DNA from: Symbiodinium natans
Taxonomy: Eukaryota > Sar > Dinophyceae > Suessiales > Symbiodiniaceae
NCBI GenBank assembly: GCA_905221605.1
Contig: CAJNDS010002658.1
Span: forward strand, 186,001 to 250,000
Reading direction: 5' to 3'
DNA length: 64,000 nucleotides
Shown here: in pieces, positions 17,872 to 25,781 of the stretch
Position numbering within the stretch: the first letter of the stretch is position 1
Layout of the letters: each line of letters begins with the position of its first letter
Position numbers and translations under genes: made by a program
Notes under the pieces: model-generated
The model's input: the letters and a program-made list of their open reading frames with translations, nothing else
What the model was told of the DNA's origin: nothing
Database searches by the model: none

Positions 17872-19098
17872 TCAATTGCACTGCCGAATCGTGTGAGTGC
17901 TCTTGAAGCACTTGGCGCAAACATGCAGGCGCTTACAATGCGGATTCTTGCAGCCTTCCAAGTTGTGGTTGAAACAAAGCTCCTTACCATCGTCAGTCTT
18001 GGCATGCCCGCCCAAGTCACTGATCACCTTGGGCACGGCCGGCCCATGGATCCGACCTTTGCCCTTGCCTGCAGGGACCCCTCTGCCGCGGCCCTTGGCC
18101 CATTTGGAACCAGGCCGCGCACGCCCGAACTGCCCCGAGGACGCAGAAGCAGCTGGGCGCTTCAGCCCCCGCTGATCAGGACGCTGAGCCGCCAAAGGCA
18201 TCAAAAGCATGCTGACCTGGTAGCTTTCAAGAGCTTCCAAAAGCTTGGTGTCCAAGGCATAAACGCCGGATGGATCGCGCCGGGGCTTGACATCAGCAGC
18301 GATGAGACGCTCAAACACCATACGGTCCGCCCTGGCTAACTGACTGACCGAACACCTCTGGTAATCAGGGGGCGGATCACGGGCCAAATGCTGGAAGAGG
18401 AGTGTGACATACTTCTGATAAGACGTGAAGGATACAATCTGTGCAAAAGCAAAAGCAACGCCTCGCCTCAAAAGGGCTTCCTGCAGCTGTAGGGCCGAGC
18501 ACGGCGGACTCTCGGGCACATCAGCCTGGCTGGAGACAGACAGCGTTTTGGCATCATCAAGCTCGAGGACCTTCTTGTCGGGTCGCGCATTCGTGACCTC
18601 GAAGGCCCGACTGACACAAACATCAGGGCTGAGAAAACGAAGCTGATTTTCTCTCTCGATGGCAGCTGCTTTATCAAGTAGGCTGAAAGAGGGCTCGAGG
18701 GGACCTTCCAAAGCCAGACCCGGCAACGAAGCTCTCAGATGCGCCATCCGCCGGGAGCGTTCAGCTTCCGGAACCTTCTTTTGGGCTGAACTATCGGGGT
18801 GGGTTAACTGCTCCTTGAGCTCAGCTGTGGCCAATGCCCCTCCCTCCCAGATGAGGCGGCGGAGCGAGGCCTGATCACCTAGGGTCGCAGCGGGCAAATG
18901 CAATCTCATCCAAACCTCAACATCGGCATCTGCAAGGGGCTGGCCCGGAGTCCCAATGATGTGTGCAATGTTACCCATGGTTGCAACCCCATGAGCCTGC
19001 AAAGCTTGCAAGCTGGCCCCACTCATCCCGATTTCGGAGGCCCTCTTTTCAAAATGAGCTTCACTGTCCAGAAGACTCGACATGGCCAAAAAAAACAC
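17872..19098 (-). CDS. Gag-like protein with C-terminal zinc fingers
   Basis: A 408-codon ORF starting at ATG 19098. The N-terminal 100 residues are helical (SGASLQALQAHGVATM, GQPLADADVEVWMRLHL), the middle is charged, and residues 330-365 are Gly/Arg/Lys-rich. The C-terminus holds two metal-binding patterns: C-x7-C-x4-C-x3-H in CFNHNLEGCKNPHCKRLH, then C-x2-C-x4-H-x4-C in CAKCFKSTHTIRQC. These are typical nucleic-acid-binding knuckles of Gag. The UGA that ends it is followed in the same frame by the polyprotein, so occasional read-through would give Gag-Pol. Confidence 0.7.
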   Translation of the reverse strand: MFFLAMSSLLDSEAHFEKRASEIGMSGASLQALQAHGVATMGNIAHIIGTPGQPLADADVEVWMRLHLPAATLGDQASLRRLIWEGGALATAELKEQLTHPDSSAQKKVPEAERSRRMAHLRASLPGLALEGPLEPSFSLLDKAAAIERENQLRFLSPDVCVSRAFEVTNARPDKKVLELDDAKTLSVSSQADVPESPPCSALQLQEALLRRGVAFAFAQIVSFTSYQKYVTLLFQHLARDPPPDYQRCSVSQLARADRMVFERLIAADVKPRRDPSGVYALDTKLLEALESYQVSMLLMPLAAQRPDQRGLKRPAASASSGQFGRARPGSKWAKGRGRGVPAGKGKGRIHGPAVPKVISDLGGHAKTDDGKELCFNHNLEGCKNPHCKRLHVCAKCFKSTHTIRQCN

Positions 19099-19877
19099 GC
19101 AGCTCTTCCAAAAGGCGGCCTAGGCTGGAGCTCGACAGCAAAGGACTGAAGCATGCATAGACAGATTTAGGCAGAACATCAAGGCAGCAAATCATCCACA
19201 CCCCTCTGCAAAGCTTGTCTCCCGAGCTCCACGCGTGCCCCAAAATGTATTTTGCCGGACATTATACAGCTCCGGCAAAATGGCAAAATGGATGTTCGGG
19301 TGGCTCATCAGCATCTAGCTTGAGGAAAAATTTTCCACAAAACAAGAGCATCTCATGCATATTGCTTAGTGTCCCACATATGAGGTCTCCAGAACGCCCA
19401 ACTTTTTCAGCGGCGAAGGGATGTGGGGGCTGCCGGAAGCTTTCAAAAACATCTGCTCGAAAAAGTCTGACAGCTCAGCGCATCCGCCGGCAGGTGCAAC
19501 CACCAAACACAACTCAGGGAATGCAAGGCCAGGCATTTGGCCTCAGCACATCCGATGGCCATGTTGTCGAGGCGCATCCGCCAGCCATGTTGCCGAGGCA
19601 TTGCGCAAGCGCATCCGCCGCGCTACCCTCGAAAAGAAAAATCTGGCCGATCGGCGCATCCGCCGGCTGGTGCAACCACCAAACACAACCGATAGACTGC
19701 AGTGCCACTGTGTGGCGAAACCGCATCCGACAGCCATGTTGTTCGAGCGCATCCGCCGGCCATGTTGCCGAGGCACAGGCAGCAAGCGCATCCGCCAGCT
19801 GGCCAGACAGATTTTTGCAAAAGTCTGTACCACCAAGTCAAAAAGGGCTTTGCCCTAAGAGGCCTGCAGAAACCATG
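19099..19877. repeat. Spacer with degenerate CGCATCCGCC minisatellite
   Basis: Between Gag and the recombinase. From about 19480 to 19800 the words GCGCATCCGCC, CATGTTGCCGAGGC and GTGCAACCACCAAACACAAC recur in irregular order, forming a degenerate tandem array. The part 19099-19480 has no supported gene. This spacer may carry the promoter or leader of the Gag-Pol transcript. Confidence 0.5.
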
Positions 19878-22178
19878 TCAAGACGTATCAGCCCCAAGAC
19901 GAACGCAAACTTCACAGCGCCTGCCTGGGCCAGAAGCGCATCCAGCCTCGTAAGCATCAGATTCCGCTCGACCGCATGCAAAGATTGCAGTGCCTCCACC
20001 TGTAAAGGATTTAGCCAAATGCATGGTACGAGTCTTCTTATGCACACGCGTGAGCTCCTCAGGCCAGTCCGGTCGCGCGAACTTCTTGCAGGATGCAGGT
20101 GCATCGCTGTCGGAGCTGGATGAACTGCTAGAGGAGGACTCCACATCGGAGCTTGAAGCAGGGCTGGCATCATGCTCAGCAGGTTCTGGCTCCTTGCCCA
20201 CCGTGGGAATCGGCACTGCTTCGCCAACGGGCTCGTCCTTGACTTCAATCACATCAACATGAGACTGAGCAAGACTCTGTGGATACCTCAAGGACCTCGG
20301 CGCATCGGGCACGAAACGGGCATGATGCACCTCCATGATGACGCTCTGAAGAGCTCGCGTGGCATCATAAACCAGGTCTCTCGAGTACAATGGTGCACTT
20401 CCCTTGACAGCATCACAGTGGCGTCCAAGGATATGCTGCTGCTGAGGAGGCAAGCCAAATTTTGAAGTCCAGTCAAGCAAGGTTGCCTTGAGGCTGTGTG
20501 AAGACAGCCGGCGATTCGCATCGGGCTGACCAAGGAAAGAATGCAGCAAAGCAGTCACCTCATGAGCGCGAAGCTCACGCACACCTGGAGCTCCTCCCGC
20601 ACCGTCGCTAGGAGGACGGAACAAAGGGCCGTTAATGTCGCCATCGAGCGACAAGCCCACTGCTTCCAGAGCAGCCTTGACATCGTGATACCAGTTGGAT
20701 CCATCGACCCCAACCAACGGAGCAATCACGGGCAGGAGCTTGGACTTAAGCTTAGGGTTCCTAGCCCCTTTATGAGTTTTGAGCATGATCTCAAGGAACC
20801 CAAATTTATCTGCGGTGTCGGCCGACACCCTTTGGACTCTCACAAGGTCGCTGGCTCGCGCTCTGGCATACGCACAGATGATCAAGAACGCCACGGAAGC
20901 TCGGTCCCAAGGCTCCAGCGCACTGTTTTTCAACATACCGTGCAACGCCAGAAGCTCTGAAAGCAACAAAGAAGATGCCTGGCAAGACTCCCGTGACAAG
21001 GCCTCCATTTGTTCGGCGAATCCAATGCATCGACGACTCAACACGTGCTCGGAGAAACACACTCCCAGAACATGCAACGCAAAACGGATGCCTGATATGG
21101 AAGCCTGTCCTTTGGAGGCCGCTGCAGCATGTTCCTTCAAGTATGACAAGTAATCCCAGAGCCCATCCTCGGTGATGCTCACAAGAAGCCCTTTGTACTC
21201 AACCATCCAGCGCATGAGATGAACCAATGAATTTGCACGCTTCTCGACAGTGAATGGCGACTTCACGCCGAGGCAGGCCTTGACATAGATGCACTGGTCA
21301 TCATGACCGGCAGGCCACGCATGTGGTCTGGCGTTAAGCTCCAAAGAGTTCAGGAACCCCACAAGCTTAAGGCAACTTTTCTCCAAAACCGCCTCTATCC
21401 TGGCCTCATATGCAATGTCATGATGGCACCTGAAGGCACGCAAAGCTTTGCATGGCGCCACCGAAGGTCCGGGCCTCGCGGGCGAACTTCCCATGGGCTC
21501 CGAAGGCACAATCTGCAGGCTAAAAGGTGCCGGAGGAACGGTGAAGGATGGCACCCCCGACAGCGCAGGGAAATTTTCGAAAAGACCCTTATAAATGCCA
21601 GTCTCCCAAGGAAGCCGAAGGTGGGAAGCGGGATCAACGACTCTGAGCCCGACCTGCTCAACAACCGATCTGATGTCTGGACGACCTTTCAATGGGCTTG
21701 GCTTCGGGGTCGGCACCACAAAGTTGGGACTTCCGGAGAATTCGAACTCAGGAACCACCGCATGCCCATCTTCTTCGGACGGTGAAAAACCAGTGCCAAC
21801 ACCAAGAACAGAATGCTCTCTCGGCACCGGAGAACCTTCCCTAAGACTTCCGAAGCCCTCAAAGTCGCTAAGGCCTTCCCCACAGCTTTCATCCCCGATA
21901 AGCAAGTCCGACAAGTCCAACGCAGGACCTGAGGCATCCACGAGGCCTTGCTCTACTGGCTCTGGCTGCGAGCCGGGCTCATCCAACAGCCCCGGGGTAC
22001 CTGGTGCTGCTAAACTCGGAGACTCAAGCGATCCCAAAGACCCCAAATTATCCGCAAGACCAGCTCTGGAATGATGGAGGGCATAACGTCTCACCACATG
22101 CAGCAGCGGTGTGGTGCAAGTGCAAGGACCAATGCAGCGTAGACAATGGCTAGGGGCAGAAGCACTGTCTTCAGACAT
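19878..22178 (-). CDS. Tyrosine recombinase of DIRS/Ngaro-like retrotransposon
   Basis: A 766-codon ORF with ATG at 22178. Residues 1-230 are acidic, Pro/Ser-rich and probably disordered. About 260-400 forms a SAM-like core-binding part (LVHLMRWMVEYKGLLVSITEDGLWDYLSYLKEH). The catalytic part has box I Arg in YARARASDLVRVQR (about 436), box II H-S-L-K-A-T (about 565), a GRH (about 584) and the nucleophile Tyr in YSRDLVY (about 597). Box II has Lys where the classical H-x2-R has Arg. The last 120 residues are Ser-rich with an acidic run. This enzyme replaces the DDE integrase and inserts the circular cDNA without a target-site duplication. Confidence 0.8.
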   Translation of the reverse strand: MSEDSASAPSHCLRCIGPCTCTTPLLHVVRRYALHHSRAGLADNLGSLGSLESPSLAAPGTPGLLDEPGSQPEPVEQGLVDASGPALDLSDLLIGDESCGEGLSDFEGFGSLREGSPVPREHSVLGVGTGFSPSEEDGHAVVPEFEFSGSPNFVVPTPKPSPLKGRPDIRSVVEQVGLRVVDPASHLRLPWETGIYKGLFENFPALSGVPSFTVPPAPFSLQIVPSEPMGSSPARPGPSVAPCKALRAFRCHHDIAYEARIEAVLEKSCLKLVGFLNSLELNARPHAWPAGHDDQCIYVKACLGVKSPFTVEKRANSLVHLMRWMVEYKGLLVSITEDGLWDYLSYLKEHAAAASKGQASISGIRFALHVLGVCFSEHVLSRRCIGFAEQMEALSRESCQASSLLLSELLALHGMLKNSALEPWDRASVAFLIICAYARARASDLVRVQRVSADTADKFGFLEIMLKTHKGARNPKLKSKLLPVIAPLVGVDGSNWYHDVKAALEAVGLSLDGDINGPLFRPPSDGAGGAPGVRELRAHEVTALLHSFLGQPDANRRLSSHSLKATLLDWTSKFGLPPQQQHILGRHCDAVKGSAPLYSRDLVYDATRALQSVIMEVHHARFVPDAPRSLRYPQSLAQSHVDVIEVKDEPVGEAVPIPTVGKEPEPAEHDASPASSSDVESSSSSSSSSDSDAPASCKKFARPDWPEELTRVHKKTRTMHLAKSFTGGGTAIFACGRAESDAYEAGCASGPGRRCEVCVRLGADTS

Positions 22179-22519
22179 CAGAAGCCAGCAGGGCGCAACC
22201 GCAACAAACGACGCAACAAGTTGGCCAAACGTCCTATGGAGATGTGCAAGAAATGATTGATGGCAGCCAACCTTGTGGAAGCCTGTTCGAGGTCAGCTTC
22301 GAGATCTCCAAGACGAGTTTCAAGAGATGCTATGCTTGACTCCAAGGAAACAACACGATGCGTAAGCTGACGCTGCGCACGCCCGAGCAGCACAAGGTCA
22401 CGACTGTGACTGTCCAAGCGAGCCTCAAGGACCTGCAGTCGATCAGCTGTGAGGCCAGCGTCCATGGACCGCGCACGGGCGGAGAAACTAGAAATTCTGA
22501 CACAGAAATTTTGACACAT
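22178..22519 (-). CDS. Small coiled-coil ORF1
   Basis: A 113-codon ORF starting inside the A1 repeat. Residues 25-95 form heptads with Leu/Val/Ile at a and d positions (LQVLEARLDSHSRDLVLL, SLESSIASLETRLGDLEADL), a likely coiled coil; the C-terminus is basic and Leu/Arg-rich. Its UGA overlaps the ATG of the recombinase in a TGATG arrangement. A role in multimerisation of the particle or in RNA binding is a guess. Confidence 0.55.
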   Translation of the reverse strand: MCQNFCVRISSFSARARSMDAGLTADRLQVLEARLDSHSRDLVLLGRAQRQLTHRVVSLESSIASLETRLGDLEADLEQASTRLAAINHFLHISIGRLANLLRRLLRLRPAGF

Positions 22520-22781
22520 TGCAGAAGCTTGAGTCTAGTGTCCAAAGCTTGATGCAAAACATTTGGCAGCTCCAAGAACTTGCAGATGCTCATCGTTCAC
22601 AAGGCACTTGAACCGGTGAACATGCGCAAGCAATGGTGTCAGAGACTGGAAAATGAGTGCAAAAGGCCAATGAAGGAAAGTTTTCCCTTTTCCCAAAGCT
22701 CAGGCGAGCTAGCAAAGAAACACAAAGGGGTTTTTCTCTAGGCTCAGACTTTAATGCACTATCAACCCGTTGACCGTTAGC
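22504..22781 (-). repeat. Split direct repeat A1
   Basis: 278 bases matching A2 (13503-13781). It marks the 5' end of the element on the minus strand and contains the start of the coiled-coil ORF. Confidence 0.85.
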
Positions 22782-24991
22782 AACAAGTTTAAACTTGAGG
22801 TACTCTCTCGTCGTTGAAGTTCCAGTGGACTTGTACTGCGGTTTCCGTTTCCAAGAAACACATCCGGACCATCGTAAAGAACGAAGCTAACGTGGAGTGG
22901 GTTGGGGCTTCGGAAGGGTTTGGGCTTGAAAAACAGAGTTCGGGAACTTGGATCTAGGGTTTAGGCGATCAAAAGCTGTTGTCAAATTAACTCCAGATAC
23001 TCGTACGTGTCTTCTGTGGCATGTTGAGCGTTGGACATGACTCTTGCACCCCCGGGCTGGCTCGGAAAAGTGGACAAGCACTGGACCAAGTCTTTGCAGG
23101 TTGCCCTTGTACAATCTTTACATTCTACCTTGGCTCGCAGCACATGACAGAAAGATGATTTTTTATCGGGTACCTTCAAAGAAAAGATGCCACCTTAGTT
23201 CCCTTGCAACCCGAGCTGCAAGGCTCCCGTCATCGACGTTGCCGTGGTTGGGCCCAGCCCAGGAAAGTCATGCGAACCTTGTGCGCAAGCTCTTGAACTG
23301 ACCCCGCGATTGGGTCCTTTGAACAAGCAGGCACAGCCCAACTCGTGAATTGCATTCCTTCCACAGAACTTCAGACATTGTAGACCATGCCACCAACGCA
23401 TAAAACGTTTCCTGGTGTTTTCCGTATTGGCGACCGTTTTTGCCTTTAGAATGGTCCGACACCCGCAACGGCATCGACACTGCAGGGTGGCACCCAGTCT
23501 AAGAGCCGCGGCGTGTAGACCTAACGCAAAGGCCTCTACTGCTCCCGTCTAGCGGCAATGCGTCCTATGCCTTGCTGCTTCTGGCTTGGCAAGTTTGGGC
23601 TACCGTGGAGTCCAGGGGGGCAATCTGCCAGCTTTGGGGAAGCTGCTTTTACCATGACGCCGGCGCTTGCCCACTTGCACATGCCCCACAGTGCGGCACT
23701 GACCGCCACCATGCACGTGGACCTGGATCAGAGCCGGCCAGACTAACCTGCGCATCCGCGGCTTCTCCGCTGGGTCATACACGGAGGCTGTCCTTGCGAT
23801 AGCCTGGCACGAACGCCAGCAATGCCCGAGTTGTACAGGTGACTTCTTTCCGATTTGAAGCATACTTCTTCTCTGCAGTTGACGGGCTGGGCACTGGAGG
23901 ACATTCTTACAGGCACTTCCTCGACTGCGAAGAGCTGTTCCGGCTTACCCCGGAAGAGTACAGATATGGTGATTTAACCCAAAGAATAGGCGGACTTGCT
24001 GACCCTTATGTGGAGAAAGCGGTCAGATTATCGTTGATGGGCGTAGCTTGCGCCGCGATTCAACTGACGGAACGATAAAGAAAATTTGTCAATTCCATGT
24101 TGGGAATGCAAGTAGCCCAAGCAGACCTCGAGTTTCTCCATAAAGTTACAACCGGCCAGTGGAGAAGAAATTCTTGCGTGTTAACGCAGCAAAGAGCTTC
24201 TAGAAAAGTCCCTAAATCCGCTGCTTCCAAGCGCTGCAACAAGCTGCGCCGAGCTGCAGCAATGGCACTTAATACACATTACACTGAACGGCCAAAGTCA
24301 AAAACCAAGACTTTTTTTTGCCACACAGCAGCAGCAGTGTAGCTCACACCGTACGCGGATGCGTAATACAAGGTGAGACGCATCTGGAGCTTTGTTGCAA
24401 CGACTTGCTTATGTTTTTAGGCACTTGAAATGCGGGGTCCAAGACAAGGTGCTTCCTTTGAGCGCCCTTACAAAGACCAGGGGCCCAAAATTTGCAAACG
24501 TGCAAGTGCCCTCTAAGTCTGTAGGCTTTCCACTCTGCAGGGCAAGTGTTTGCGGGTGGGTAGCTGCAATTATTGCAGTGCACTCCGCGCCGCAGACTTT
24601 GAGGCTTGTAAGTGGCCCAGCTGGAGAGTGGAGGCTTCTGAAGCCATCTGCAGGTTTTCGGAAGACCCAAAACCTCAGATGTGCAATGCGTTGACTGTGC
24701 AAGTTGCTACCGTTCCACATGGAACCAGTTTTGCCACTAATCTACTCAACCAGCCGCTTCTTCCTTCCAAGTATTTTAGAAGGCTAAATTGCCGACTAAG
24801 TATTGCAGAAGCCGAATTGCTTCAACGCGGGCCTTCACCGACAGGTGCTTCTTGTCCGTAGGTTCAGAATCCAAAATCAAGGGCCTGTTGTGGGCCTTAC
24901 GTTAAAAACCCAAGATGCCAAGCAAGGCACCAAGGATACAACCAAGCCAACTCACACAAGTCCAAACCAAGCAAGCAAGCTCAGACACTCG
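22782..24991. other. Flank between the two retrotransposons; one possible exon
   Basis: No complete gene. At 23839-24078 (+) an open frame of 79 codons without a clear ATG has protein-like composition (YFFSAVDGLGTGG, HFLDCEELFRLTPEEYRYGD) and may be a decayed exon. The stretch 24143-24180 and the stretch 24592-24660 are similar to 35040-35075 and 34896-34970 on the same strand but in swapped order, so these are dispersed repeats. Confidence 0.35.
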
Positions 24992-25303
24992 GACAACACT
25001 TCTGTTTTGGCTTGCAGCACTCACACCAGTGCTCGTCACTTGAGCCAAAGTGGAAAACGTATCACAGCTCTCCAACTTGCCAGCTCGGCTTAAAAGACCT
25101 CCAAAACTACCCTCAAGTCACGAAACTCGACGAGAGTGGTTCCCTATGAGGCAAAACGTTCCTGCACCACCAATCGTACTCAGGCTACTGGGAAAACTTC
25201 AAAAGCTGAGCAGACTCCAAGCTATGCACACAAAACCGCAAACTGCAAAACTCACCGTGTCGCACCCTCACAGGATGACGCACAGTTCTCGAACTTCTAC
25301 ACC
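24992..25303 (-). repeat. Terminal-type repeat at the 3' side of the copia element
   Basis: About 312 bases that match the reverse complement of 33582-33858. On the minus strand it begins at the end of the small membrane ORF (GGTGTAGAAG) and ends in a region reading CAGAAGTGTTGTC. It contains, at 25053-25039, CCACTTTGGCTCAAG, which is 14 of 15 bases of the dinoflagellate spliced-leader 3' end. It probably corresponds to part of an LTR. Confidence 0.55.
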
Positions 25304-25705
25304 CCCCCTCGACACGGTGGGTGTCGGCTCGTCCACGCGCAAGTATTCCAGACAAAGCTCACAAGCAACGCGACGCTGCAGATTGCCTGGGTGGGAATTG
25401 CGCAGGGCGGGGCAATTGCTGCGAACATGAAAGGCATATCCATGCCGCGTAGTGATAATTGCTCTCCGACTTTGCTCCACTGGAAGAAAGGTAAGAAGCT
25501 CACTCAGAGATAGAATATGGCTGTGACGCTGTCGGTATTGCTGCACAAAGATTCCAGCGAGGAAGCTGCCAAGCATCGCCAAGGAAAACATCGCAAGGAA
25601 GGCGATCAAACTGACTTCCACCTGCTGCTGAGGAACCCATTGCATCCAGGGCTCTCGAACCCAAGTGCGCCTCACAGCGTTCTCAACCTCAACCATATCA
25701 GCCAT
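25268..25705 (-). CDS. Membrane ORF downstream of copia pol
   Basis: A 145-codon ORF with ATG at 25705, 77 bases after the polyprotein stop. Residues about 33-55 form a hydrophobic segment (SLIAFLAMFSLAMLGSFLAGIFV), a single membrane anchor. The C-terminal part has a Cys/His pattern: H-x5-H-x4-C-x(20)-C-x2-C (GYAFHVRSNCPALR, ACELCLEYL), which could bind zinc. Position after pol is where envelope-like or accessory genes of retrotransposons are found. I know no function for it. Confidence 0.5.
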   Translation of the reverse strand: MADMVEVENAVRRTWVREPWMQWVPQQQVEVSLIAFLAMFSLAMLGSFLAGIFVQQYRQRHSHILSLSELLTFLPVEQSRRAIITTRHGYAFHVRSNCPALRNSHPGNLQRRVACELCLEYLRVDEPTPTVSRGGVEVRELCVIL

Positions 25706-25781
25706 GGCACGTCCTATGCTCTATACACCGTACCGAAGGCAAAGTAAAAAGAGGAAAAAACTTTGAGCAAATCTCGCGGTG

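Larger units (their letters stand above)
12924..22781 (-). mobile_element. Tyrosine-recombinase retrotransposon (DIRS/Ngaro-like) with split direct repeats
   Basis: On the minus strand the order is A1 (22781-22504), ORFs, B1 (14045-13782), A2 (13781-13503), a 315-base spacer and B2 (13187-12924). This A1...B1-A2...B2 split-direct-repeat plan is diagnostic of Ngaro/PAT-type tyrosine-recombinase retrotransposons. The coding part has a coiled-coil ORF, the recombinase, Gag, and a polyprotein with reverse transcriptase and RNase H. B1 and B2 are identical or nearly so over 264 bases, and A1 and A2 differ by an indel near 13710, so this insertion is fairly recent. No target-site duplication is expected for this class. 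Confidence 0.85.
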
